The position numbers and the translations under genes are program-made. The notes under the pieces are model-generated. The model was given only the letters and a program-made list of their open reading frames with translations, made no database searches and had not been told where the DNA came from. DNA of 13,709 nucleotides from Deltaproteobacteria bacterium (lineage in GTDB: Bacteria > Desulfobacterota > Desulfobaccia > Desulfobaccales > 0-14-0-80-60-11), in assembly GCA_023381945.1 (NCBI GenBank), contig JAMCQY010000115.1:1-13709 (forward strand), read 5' to 3'. Position 1 is the stretch's first letter, and each line of letters begins with the position of its first letter. Below are positions 5,814 to 12,835 of this stretch, piece by piece.

Positions 5814-6935
5814 TCAATGGCTCCTATCCTCAATCAACCCCAAACACCCCTCAACAATCTCCTTGGCGGCCTCCGGCTTCGCCAAACGGCGGGCGGCGGC
5901 TTCCATCCGGGCCAGGGTTTCGGGCTCGGCCATGTACTGTTGTATCTTACCAGCGAATAGGCTTCCGGTAAAATCCTTATTCAAAATTAATTGCGCGGCC
6001 CCGGCCTCCACCAGAAAGCGGGCGTTGAATTCCTGGTGGTTATTGGCTGCAAAAGGGTAGGGCACCAGCAGCGCGGCGCGGCCTACGGCGGTAAGTTCCG
6101 CTAAAGTTGAGGCCCCGGCCCGGCAGACGATGAGGTGAGCCTGGGCCATCAATTCCGGCATCTCGGAGTTGAAGGCCTCCACCCGGGCGGCAAAACCGGC
6201 CCGGTCATACCCGGCGGCCACCTCCTCCCGGTCCGCGTCACCGGTCAAATGCAGAAAACGCAGACGGTCCTTCAGGTTCTTCAACTCCGGCAAGGCGGCC
6301 AACACCTCCATGTTGAGATGGTGCGCCCCCTGGCTGCCGCCGGTGATCAGCACCGTGAAGGGCTGTTCCGGGCGGGGCGGGCTCTCCCGGAAAAACTCCT
6401 CACGGGCGGGGTTGCCGGTCCAGACTGCCAGGTTTCGAGGAAATTGATCCAGGGAAGCCGGAAAGGAGACAAAGACCCGATCGGCTAATCGGGCTAGCCA
6501 GCGATTAGTGAAGCCGGGGAGGGCATTTTGTTCGTGCAGGGCCAGGGGCAACTTCATGGACCAGGCCGCCACCCCGGCCGGGCCGGCGGTGTAACCGCCC
6601 ATACCCAACACCAGGTGAGGCTGTAAGGTTTTAAGGCGGGTTACCGCCTCTTGAATGCTTCCGGGCAGATGCCACCAGGTGCCCAGACGGGAAAATATCC
6701 CCTGGCCTTTCAAGGCCCGGCTGGCCACCGTCTCCCAGGGGAAGCCGGCGCTCTCCAGAATCCTGGTGGCCACAGCCTTGGGGCTGGTAATAAAGGTAAC
6801 CGATGCCCCCAGGCGCGCTTGAAATTCCCGGGCCACGGCCAGGCCGGGGAATAGATGGCCGCCGGTGCCCCCCGCGGCAATGACTACTTTAAGTTGCGAG
6901 TTTCGAGTTTCGAGTTCCAAGAACAGCCCATCCAA
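5814..6935 (-). CDS. murG: MurG, lipid II-forming N-acetylglucosaminyltransferase
   Basis: MurG transfers GlcNAc from UDP-GlcNAc to lipid I, making lipid II on the inner face of the membrane. The GT-B signatures are clear: VVIAAGGTGGHLFPGLAVA (about 17-35), GMGGYTAGPA (111-120), LHEQNALPGFTNRWLARLAD (133-152), ITGGSQGAHHLN (197-208), and the UDP-GlcNAc-binding RAGASTLAELTAVGRAALLV. The 373 residues count from TTG 6935, the first possible start after an in-frame TGA. The family normally begins only a few residues before VVIA, but here no ATG or GTG is present there. The first 15 or so codons come from a dispersed repeat. TTG 6920 is an alternative, with a weak GGATGG upstream. The start is therefore unsure although the gene is certain. 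AT-rich foreign DNA follows its stop. Confidence 0.95.
   Translation of the reverse strand: MDGLFLELETRNSQLKVVIAAGGTGGHLFPGLAVAREFQARLGASVTFITSPKAVATRILESAGFPWETVASRALKGQGIFSRLGTWWHLPGSIQEAVTRLKTLQPHLVLGMGGYTAGPAGVAAWSMKLPLALHEQNALPGFTNRWLARLADRVFVSFPASLDQFPRNLAVWTGNPAREEFFRESPPRPEQPFTVLITGGSQGAHHLNMEVLAALPELKNLKDRLRFLHLTGDADREEVAAGYDRAGFAARVEAFNSEMPELMAQAHLIVCRAGASTLAELTAVGRAALLVPYPFAANNHQEFNARFLVEAGAAQLILNKDFTGSLFAGKIQQYMAEPETLARMEAAARRLAKPEAAKEIVEGCLGLIEDRSH
6897..6917. repeat. Three 7-bp tandem units (CGAGTTT) at the murG start
   Basis: CGAGTTT, CGAGTTT and CGAGTTC follow one another without a gap. On the minus strand they encode part of the unusual leader ELETRNS of the extended murG frame. 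Short GAAACTC-type tandem runs of this kind look like dispersed intergenic filler rather than coding sequence, so they probably mark where non-murG DNA meets the gene. Confidence 0.7.
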
Positions 6936-6942
6936 AAAAAGA

Positions 6943-7043
6943 AAATCTCACGCAAAGACGCCAAGGCGCAAAGAGCGCAAAAAGAAAATGGCAGGCGGAG
7001 ACGCTTGCCCCGCTAAGATTTGGTGGGCAGTGCCCACCTACAT
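6943..7043. repeat. Dispersed-repeat patch between ftsW and murG
   Basis: Two unlike pieces lie side by side in the 118-bp ftsW-murG gap. At 6950-6984 there is an imperfect run of CGCAAAG/CGCCAAGG/CGCAAAGAG units, a pattern I know from dispersed intergenic repeats in several bacterial phyla. At 7022-7038 there is a perfect palindrome, GGTGGGCA-G-TGCCCACC, within a GC-rich segment (from about 6992 to 7043). Neither piece encodes a plausible protein, and there is no clear terminator T-run. Copy number in the host genome cannot be seen here. Confidence 0.55.
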
Positions 7044-7053
7044 TATAGACGGC

Positions 7054-8244
7054 TCAGGTCGTGGACGGGGCGCCGTTGGGTGCCGGCGCCGCGGCCTTGG
7101 CCGGCTGCGGACCCGCCGGACGCCGGATTTGGCTGCTGATGTTCAGCAAGATGCCCACCGCCAGCATGCTGGCAATCATGGAAGAGCCGCCGTAGCTGAG
7201 AAAAGGCAGAGACAGCCCTTTGGTGGGCAAAATGCCGCTCACTACCCCCATGTTGATGGCCGCGGGCAGGCCGATGACCAACGTCAGCCCCAGGGCCAGA
7301 AAGGAGCCGAAGATGTCCGGAGCCTTAAGGCTCAGGCGCAGCCCCCGGGCCACCAGGATGGCAAACAGACCCAGAACCAGGAGAAAGCCCACGAAGCCCG
7401 TTTCCTCACTGAAGATGGAGAGGATGAAGTCAGTGTGCGAGTCCGGCAGGTAGAAGAGCTTGGCCCGGCTCTGGCCCAGACCCACCCCCAAGAGGTTTCC
7501 CGAGCCGATGGCCAGCAAAGATTGCTTCAACTGGTACCCCACGCTATCCCCGTATTTCCAGGGGTCCCGGAAGGAGAGGATGCGGTCGAATTTCTTTGGA
7601 TCTCTCAAGACCGCGGCAATCGCCAGCAAGATAACCGCCCCAAAGGATAGGCCGAGATGAAGTATATTGATGCCCGCCACAAAAAGCATGGTCAGGACGA
7701 TGGCAGTCAGGGTCAGGGCAGTGCCGAAGTCGGTCTCGATACCGATGAGCCCGATGAAGAGCCCGGCCACCAGCATGTGGGGCAGAAAGCCGATGGTGAA
7801 ATGCTTCATCTTATCCTGTTTATGGGTAAAAGAGTAAGCCAGGAAGATAACCACCGCAATCTTGGCAAATTCGGATGGCTGGAGAGTGAGGGGACCCAGG
7901 CGGATCCAGCGGGCCGCGCCCCGTACCTTACCGCCGATGCCGGGCAAGAATACCAGGATCAGACAGAAGAGGCTGATAAATAAAAATGGATAAACCAGGC
8001 GCTGGTACTTATGATAATCGATCTTCCTTCCTGCCAGCAGGGCCCCCAGCCCCAGGATCGCGTACATCCCCTGACGTTTAATGAAGTAGAAAGGATCACC
8101 GTAGTTGGTCTGGGCCATAATATTACTGGCCGAAAAGATTATCCCCAGACCCAGCAACATCAAGGAAAAGACGCTGGCCACCAGGATCAGGTCACAGTTT
8201 GCCCCGGGGGCGGCAAGGGTATCAGTCTTGGCGTCAGTTGGCAT
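7054..8244 (-). CDS. ftsW: FtsW, SEDS-family septal peptidoglycan polymerase
   Basis: FtsW is the SEDS glycosyltransferase that polymerises lipid II at the septum together with FtsI, under FtsQBL control. The 396 residues contain about ten hydrophobic segments. The SEDS signatures are RGAARWIRLGPLTLQPSEFA, DSHTDFILSIFSEETGF (the external loop with the catalytic Asp region), and near the end GVVSGILPTKGLSLPFLSYG followed by GSS. A Pro/Ala-rich cytoplasmic tail (about 375-396) closes the protein. The start is ATG at 8244, inside the 3' end of murD (11-nt overlap), with SD GAAGGA about 8 nt upstream. Position beside murD and murG, rather than mreBCD, favours FtsW over RodA. Confidence 0.95.
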   Translation of the reverse strand: MPTDAKTDTLAAPGANCDLILVASVFSLMLLGLGIIFSASNIMAQTNYGDPFYFIKRQGMYAILGLGALLAGRKIDYHKYQRLVYPFLFISLFCLILVFLPGIGGKVRGAARWIRLGPLTLQPSEFAKIAVVIFLAYSFTHKQDKMKHFTIGFLPHMLVAGLFIGLIGIETDFGTALTLTAIVLTMLFVAGINILHLGLSFGAVILLAIAAVLRDPKKFDRILSFRDPWKYGDSVGYQLKQSLLAIGSGNLLGVGLGQSRAKLFYLPDSHTDFILSIFSEETGFVGFLLVLGLFAILVARGLRLSLKAPDIFGSFLALGLTLVIGLPAAINMGVVSGILPTKGLSLPFLSYGGSSMIASMLAVGILLNISSQIRRPAGPQPAKAAAPAPNGAPSTT

Positions 8245-9586
8245 GCTGCAATTCCTTCACCAGCCTTTGGAAGGTTTCGCCCCGCTGGGCATAATCCTTA
8301 AACATGTCGAAGCTGGCGCAGGCCGGGGACAAGAGCACCACCTCCCCGGGCCGGGCCAGATCATGGGCCCGCTGCACCGCCTCCGCCAGGTTATTCACCA
8401 GGCAGATGGGGGCCAGACCCTTCCAGACCTGGCTCAGATGGTCACGGGTTTCCCCCAGCAGGACCAGGGCCTTGACCCGCTTCCGGATCAGGGGTGAGAT
8501 GAGACTGAAATCGCTATCCTTATCCCGGCCGCCGGCAATAAGAATCACCGGTTTGGAAAAGTGCGCCAGGGAGACGGCCACGGCGCCCACATTGGTGCCT
8601 TTGGAGTCGTCATAAAATGCGACCCGGTCCACTTCGGCCACGAACTCCAGGCGATGGGGCAGACCCTGAAAGGAGGCCAGCACCCGCCGGCAAGCCTCGG
8701 GTACGGCGCCCGCATCCAGCGCCAGTAGCAGGGCCGCCATGACGTTTTCCAGGTTGTGGTATCCCGAGAGCCGGATATCGGCCACCGGAAAAAGTTCTTC
8801 TTTGGCGTCATCCAGTTTGAGGTGCAGCGCCTCGTCAGCCAGCCAGGCGCCCCGGGTCAGGGGGCGGCTGCTGGAAAAAAAGTAAACCCGGCCCGGACCG
8901 GCCCCCAGGGTCGCCACCAGATTGTCGTCGGCATTGAGGACTTTAAGTTCGTTCCCCCGCATATGGCGGAAGAGGCTGGCCTTGGAAGCGGCATAGGCCG
9001 CGAGCGATGGGTAGCGGTCCAGATGGTCCGGGGTAATGTTGAGCAGGGCCGCGGCCTGGGGATGGAAGCTGGGGGCCGTGTCCAACTGAAAACTGCTCAC
9101 CTCCAGCACCAGAAAATCCGCCTGGTGCTGCCGGGACAGCAGAGAGATTACCGGAGTGCCGATGTTGCCCCCGACCAGGGGTCTGAGGCCCGAGGCCTTA
9201 AGCAGTTCCCCCACCAGGGTGGTGGTGGTGGTTTTGCCATTGGTGCCGCTCACGGCCAGGAGGGGCTTCTCGATAAAACGGCTGGCCAGTTCAAGTTCTC
9301 CCCAAACAGGAATGCCGGACTCCCGGGCTCTGTTCAGCCAGACCAACTCCGGCGGCACCCCAGGGCTTAAGATGATCAGGTCGTAGCCCTGCCAGCGGGG
9401 CCGGGCTATGCCCACCTCTTCCGTAATCCCCAGGCCGGCGATCTCCCGGCGCGGCTCCGCCAGGGACGCGGGAGAAGCCATATCCGTCACGGTCACCTTG
9501 GCGCCGCGCTCTGCCAGGAAACGGCACAGGGCCACGCCGGTGCGGGCCAAGCCGATTAACAGAATTTTTTTGCCGCTAAGTTCCAT
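8234..9586 (-). CDS. murD: UDP-N-acetylmuramoyl-L-alanine--D-glutamate ligase MurD
   Basis: MurD is the cytoplasmic ligase that adds D-glutamate to UDP-MurNAc-L-alanine. The 450 residues show the N-terminal KILLIGLARTGVALCRFL (about 7-24), SPGVPPE (about 74-80), the ATP loop AVSGTNGKTTTTTLVGE (111-127), LNITPDHLDRY, and DDSKGTNVGA with AGGRDKD in the C-terminal domain. This is a complete enzyme of normal length. The start is ATG at 9586; the SD is poor (AGG about 9 nt upstream). Its first codons and the sequence before them are duplicated, in decayed form, at 10063-10252, so the promoter-proximal side of murD has been rearranged. Its stop overlaps the ftsW start by 11 nt. Confidence 0.96.
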   Translation of the reverse strand: MELSGKKILLIGLARTGVALCRFLAERGAKVTVTDMASPASLAEPRREIAGLGITEEVGIARPRWQGYDLIILSPGVPPELVWLNRARESGIPVWGELELASRFIEKPLLAVSGTNGKTTTTTLVGELLKASGLRPLVGGNIGTPVISLLSRQHQADFLVLEVSSFQLDTAPSFHPQAAALLNITPDHLDRYPSLAAYAASKASLFRHMRGNELKVLNADDNLVATLGAGPGRVYFFSSSRPLTRGAWLADEALHLKLDDAKEELFPVADIRLSGYHNLENVMAALLLALDAGAVPEACRRVLASFQGLPHRLEFVAEVDRVAFYDDSKGTNVGAVAVSLAHFSKPVILIAGGRDKDSDFSLISPLIRKRVKALVLLGETRDHLSQVWKGLAPICLVNNLAEAVQRAHDLARPGEVVLLSPACASFDMFKDYAQRGETFQRLVKELQHAN

Positions 9587-9619
9587 TCAGTAGCGCCTAA
9601 TCCCGACTAACTGATGATC

Positions 9620-10013
9620 TCAGTCTGTTTCCCCTCCCATGATGGGAGGGGCCAGGGGAGGGTGGCTTAAGCAGTTGGCTCTGATGGTTTCCATCACACC
9701 TTCCAGGTTTTGCAGTACCTCAGTATTCCAAAATCTTAAAACCCTGAACCCCTGACTACGAAGCCATTCGTCGCGCCGAATGTCGTTGGTTTGGCAATTT
9801 TCTTCGGCATGTTGACCGCCGTCAAGTTCTATCACCAGGCGGTTTTCATACGTGACAAAATCGGCGATAAAATTGCCGATCGCCTCTTGTCTTCTAAACT
9901 TGAGGCCTTCTAACTGCTTGCCTTTCAGATGGACCCAAAGACGATTCTCCGCGTCAGTTCCTCTTTGTCTTAAGGCCCTGGAAATATTGGTGAGCGTATT
10001 CCCAATCTGACAT
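9620..10013 (-). pseudogene. DUF559 (Vsr/PD-(D/E)XK-like) endonuclease lacking an in-frame start
   Basis: The frame is open from a TGA at 10013-10015 to a TGA at 9620-9622, 130 residues. It encodes a full DUF559 domain: LTNISRALRQRGTDAENRLW, FRRQEAIGNFIADFVTYENR, the nuclease core LVIELDGGQHAEEN, and FRVLRFWNTEVLQNLEGVME. The last residues, SHPPLAPPIMGGETD, are encoded by the palindrome at 9631-9651 and its flank. No ATG, GTG or TTG lies before GTG 9835, which falls in the middle of the nuclease core. An ATG at 10013 (MSDW) sits at the expected place but is one base out of frame, consistent with an indel such as one extra base in the GGG at 10002-10004. The gene is probably dead, or makes only a fragment from GTG 9835. 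Confidence 0.75.
9631..9665. repeat. Palindromic repeat, copy C (DUF559 3' tail type)
   Basis: CCCCTCCCA and TGGGAGGGG pair perfectly around TGA, followed by GGGGAGGG. On the minus strand it encodes the SHPPLAPPIMGGE tail of the DUF559 frame. The copy at 10194-10229 is nearly identical, and the similarity continues on both sides as part of a longer duplication. Confidence 0.8.
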
Positions 10014-10055
10014 CACCCCCACCCTAACCCTCCCCCATCAAGGGGGAGGGAATAA
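10014..10055. repeat. C/G-rich palindromic repeat, copy D
   Basis: This copy has the same family and orientation as 4729-4770: CCCCCACCCTAACCC followed by the stem CCCTCCCCC-ATCAA-GGGGGAGGG, with only a couple of differences. Its G-rich strand (four G-runs, 10016-10036) is the operon's mRNA sense. It lies between the DUF559 pseudogene and the murD fragment. Confidence 0.85.
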
Positions 10056-10062
10056 GACAAAT

Positions 10063-10149
10063 CCCTATATGGCCCACCAGAAAAGCGACATAAGGCACGC
10101 TGGTTCTTGCAAAACCAATAAATAGAATTTTATTGCCGTTAAGGTTCAT
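10063..10149 (-). pseudogene. Duplicated, decayed 5' fragment of murD
   Basis: From ATG 10149 the minus strand reads MNLNGNKILFIGFARTSV, against MELSGKKILLIGLARTGV at the true murD start. Similarity fades after about 29 codons, and the frame then runs into repeat D. About half the residues still agree, with many silent and missense changes, so this is an old partial copy rather than an assembly duplicate. It has no ATP loop or ligase core and cannot be active. Together with 10150-10252 it forms one long direct repeat of 9500-9690. Confidence 0.75.
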
Positions 10150-10252
10150 CAGGTAACGCCAATCTCGACCAACTGCAAGTCTTAGCCTTTTTCCCCTCCC
10201 TTGATGGGAGGGGCCAGGGGAGGGTGGCTCAAGCAGTACGCTCTGATGGTTT
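10124..10252. repeat. Direct repeat of 9561-9690 (DUF559 tail, palindrome E, murD start)
   Basis: About 129 bp align with 9561-9690: the first murD codons, the short intergenic piece, palindrome E (CCCCTCCC-TTGAT-GGGAGGGG, 10194-10214) and the DUF559 tail. On the minus strand E still encodes TIRAYCLSHPPLAPPIKGGE followed by a stop, the remnant of a second DUF559 3' end. The repeat abuts the mraY stop codon (10257). The duplicated unit spans a DUF559-murD seam, so that seam existed before the duplication. Confidence 0.75.
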
Positions 10253-10256
10253 AAAC

Positions 10257-11336
10257 TTACCGCAGTTTCAAGGCACTCAGCGACACCAATCCCAAAATAA
10301 TGGCAATAATCCAGAAGCGCACGATCACCTTGGGCTCGGGCCAGCCCTTGAGTTCGAAGTGGTGGTGCAGCGGCGCCATGCGAAAGATGCGCTTGCCGTT
10401 GGACACCTTGAAGAAGCTTACCTGCAAAATCACTGACAGGGCCTCCACCACGAAGAGGCCGCCCACGATGGCCAGGAGAATTTCCTGCTTGGTGGCCAGC
10501 GCCACGGTGCCCAAGACGCCGCCCAGGGCCAAAGCCCCCACGTCACCCATGAAAACCTGGGCCGGGTAAGCGTTGAACCAGAGAAAACCTATCCCGGCGC
10601 CCACCAGCGCCCCCAAATAAATAGAAAGCTCCCCCACCCCCCGGACGTAGGGAATTTGCAGATAAGCGGCGATCTTGACGTTGCCTGCCAGGTAACAGAA
10701 GATCATATAGAAAGCCGCCGCGATGGTCACCGGGCCGATGGCCAGGCCGTCCAGGCCGTCGGTGAGGTTGACGGCATTGGCGGTGCCCACTATAACAAAG
10801 ACTGCGAACGGAATAAAGAACCAGCCAAGATCTGGTTGCACCTGCTTAAAGAAGGGCACCGTCAGGGTAGTGCTGTAAGCGGGCATTAAATAAAGCCATA
10901 AGGCCGGCGCCAGGGCCACCAGGGTCTGGGCCACCAGCTTGGCCCGGCCGCTGAGGCCTCTGTTGTGTTTCTTGACGACCTTGAGATAGTCGTCATAGAA
11001 CCCGATGAAGCCGAAGCCCAGGGTTACCAGGACCAGCATCCAGATATAGGGATTGTTCAATTCCGACCAGAGGAGGGTAGCGGCCAAGGTAGCCAAGATG
11101 ATCATCAGGCCGCCCATGGTGGGGGTGCCGTTCTTGGAAAAATGGGACTTAGGGCCTTCTTCCCGGACGGTCTGGCTTACCTGCAGGGACTTGAGCTTCT
11201 TGATGAACCAGTTGCCCACTGCCAGCGTGATGATCAGGGCGGTGAGGACGGCAAAGATGGTCCGGAAGGTAATATACCGGAAGACATTGAAACCGCCGAA
11301 GATATCCTTCAGTGGATATAAGAGATGATAAAGCAA
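10257..11336 (-). CDS. mraY: MraY, phospho-MurNAc-pentapeptide transferase
   Basis: MraY transfers phospho-MurNAc-pentapeptide from its UDP carrier to undecaprenyl phosphate, making lipid I at the inner membrane. The 359 residues are typical in length and have about ten hydrophobic helices. Landmarks are [11 protein letters not shown] (16-26), KNGTPTMGG (68-76), the Asp pair in GFYDDYLK (D115, D116), [13 protein letters not shown] (D193, D196), [12 protein letters not shown] (D265) and [12 protein letters not shown] (H324-H326). The start is TTG at 11336, giving the family-like [20 protein letters not shown] lies about 5 nt upstream, and no better ATG exists. The stop is followed at once by the duplicated debris before murD, so the usual tight mraY-murD spacing has been disrupted. 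Confidence 0.96.
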   Translation of the reverse strand: MLYHLLYPLKDIFGGFNVFRYITFRTIFAVLTALIITLAVGNWFIKKLKSLQVSQTVREEGPKSHFSKNGTPTMGGLMIILATLAATLLWSELNNPYIWMLVLVTLGFGFIGFYDDYLKVVKKHNRGLSGRAKLVAQTLVALAPALWLYLMPAYSTTLTVPFFKQVQPDLGWFFIPFAVFVIVGTANAVNLTDGLDGLAIGPVTIAAAFYMIFCYLAGNVKIAAYLQIPYVRGVGELSIYLGALVGAGIGFLWFNAYPAQVFMGDVGALALGGVLGTVALATKQEILLAIVGGLFVVEALSVILQVSFFKVSNGKRIFRMAPLHHHFELKGWPEPKVIVRFWIIAIILGLVSLSALKLR

Positions 11337-11398
11337 CTAAATTCCCCCTGGGGTTCCCCGCTCCCCGATGATTAAAACTGATAACGCCAACTCTGCAT

Positions 11399-12835
11399 CT
11401 ATGACTTTTCCAATAAATCTATCAAACCTTCCATATGCATGGAGCGTGACCCCTTCACCAGCAGCCAATCCCCCGGCTCCAACAATTCCTGGAGCACCCG
11501 CGCCGCGTCGGACAAATGGCTGACGGGGAAAAGACGAGAGACGGGAAGGCCCTCTTCCCGGGCTCCGGCAGCCACCTCCATCCGGAAGTTACCGTAAACC
11601 ACCAGATAATCAACCCCGTATTGCGCGGCCAGGCGGCCGATCTTCCGGTGTTCTTCAGCCGCCACTGCACCCAATTCCAGCATATCCCCCAGGGCGGCGG
11701 CGGTCTTCCCATGATCTCTCAGTTCCATGAGGGTTTTTAAGGCCATAGCCATGGAACCGGGATTGGCGTTATAGCAATCGTTCAGCAGATGGACCCCGCT
11801 GGGCAGAGTGACTGCCTGGGAGCGCCGGGCGATGGGGCGGAAAGCCGCCAGCGCTGTGGCGGTGTCCGATGGGGCCAGCCCCAAGACCAGACCCACCGCA
11901 GTGGCCGCCAAGGCGTTATACAGCATATGCTCCCCAGCCGCGGGCACCTCCAGGTCCCAACTTTGCCCCCGATGATGCAATACCGCGCTCTGTCCCTGCG
12001 TGCCCTGGGGACGGCGCTGGCCAGCCTGTAAGTCCGCGCCGGGTTTAAGCCCGAAGCTCAGGGTCTGCCCCTTAAAATTCCGGACCAAATCATTAATCCA
12101 GGAATCATCGGCATTATAAATCAGCCGGGACTTTTGGTCTAACGCGGCGATAATCTCGCCCTTGGCCTGGGCCACACCGGCAATGTCTCCCAACCCTTCG
12201 GTGTGGGCCCCGTACACGTTGGTAAGCACCCCCACGGTGGGGGAGGCGATTTGAGTCAGACGGCGGATCTCCCCAAATCGGTTCATGCCCATCTCTACGA
12301 CTGCCACGTCGTGGGCCGCTTCCATATCCAGGAGCGTTAGAGGCAAGCCGATAAGGTTGTTCAGGTTCAGGGTATTTTTGTGAACGCAAAAAGCGTCCGA
12401 GAGCACCTGGGCGATCATCTCCTTGGTGGTGGTTTTGCCGCAACTGCCGGTGACGGCCACCACGGGCACGGCAAATCTGCCGCGCCAGGCTTGAGCCAGG
12501 TCGCCCAAAGCGGCGAGTGCGTCGTTAACTGCGATGACGGTGATTTCGGAAGGGATACCATGTAGGACAGCCGTCCCCGGCTGTCCCTGGACAGGCGAGG
12601 GCGCCTGTCCTACATATCTTTTTTCCACCAACACGCCTGTCACACCCCGCTGAATGGCCTTGGGGATGAAGTCGTGGCCGTCGCGGCGCTCCCCGGACAG
12701 GGGGATGAAAAGCTGCCCGGTCTGGGCGGTGCGGGAGTCGGTGGACACGCCGCAAAAGGCGTCCCACGATCCCCGCTGGGCCAGGACGCCGCCGGTGGCG
12801 GTCAGAATTTCATCAATGGTAAAGGCGGCAGCCAT
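11399..12835 (-). CDS. murF: UDP-MurNAc-tripeptide--D-Ala-D-Ala ligase MurF with in-frame repeat insertion
   Basis: MurF adds D-alanyl-D-alanine to UDP-MurNAc-tripeptide, completing the pentapeptide. The 478 residues show STDSRTAQTGQLFIPLSGER (31-50), the ATP loop VTGSCGKTTTKEMIA (128-142), NTLNLNNLIGLPLTLL (154-169), EMGMNRFGEI (181-190), LTNVYGAHTEGLG (204-216), NDCYNANPGSM (352-362) and GDMLELG. All of these fit MurF. Between VLVEKR (68-73) and ITVIAVNDALAALGDLAQAW (98-117), about 19 residues (YVGQAPSPVQGQPGTAVLH) are encoded by a palindromic repeat and are not typical of the family. They fall in the N-terminal substrate-binding domain, next to the linker to the ATPase domain, and the frame is preserved. 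The start is ATG at 12835, overlapping the murE stop by one base. Confidence 0.95.
   Translation of the reverse strand: MAAAFTIDEILTATGGVLAQRGSWDAFCGVSTDSRTAQTGQLFIPLSGERRDGHDFIPKAIQRGVTGVLVEKRYVGQAPSPVQGQPGTAVLHGIPSEITVIAVNDALAALGDLAQAWRGRFAVPVVAVTGSCGKTTTKEMIAQVLSDAFCVHKNTLNLNNLIGLPLTLLDMEAAHDVAVVEMGMNRFGEIRRLTQIASPTVGVLTNVYGAHTEGLGDIAGVAQAKGEIIAALDQKSRLIYNADDSWINDLVRNFKGQTLSFGLKPGADLQAGQRRPQGTQGQSAVLHHRGQSWDLEVPAAGEHMLYNALAATAVGLVLGLAPSDTATALAAFRPIARRSQAVTLPSGVHLLNDCYNANPGSMAMALKTLMELRDHGKTAAALGDMLELGAVAAEEHRKIGRLAAQYGVDYLVVYGNFRMEVAAGAREEGLPVSRLFPVSHLSDAARVLQELLEPGDWLLVKGSRSMHMEGLIDLLEKS
12560..12615. repeat. 56-bp double-hairpin palindromic element inside murF
   Basis: On the minus strand the order is ATGTA, then hairpin 1 (GGACAGGCG-CCCT-CGCCTGTCC), AG, hairpin 2 (GGACAGCCG-GGGA-CGGCTGTCC), then TACAT. 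Both 9-bp stems are perfect, and the 5-bp ends pair with each other, so the whole can fold as a three-way junction. It interrupts murF without breaking the frame. The design looks like a REP/BIME or Rickettsia-palindromic-element type repeat; no transposase is present. Confidence 0.85.

Noticed and set aside
6865..7650. Plus-strand frame across the murG start, the repeat patch and the ftsW 3' part
   Set aside because: Its translation mixes repeat sequence with antisense ftsW and has no domain.
9500..10252. Assembly error as the cause of the murD 5' duplication
   Set aside because: The two copies differ at many positions, including numerous codon changes, which an assembly artefact would not produce.
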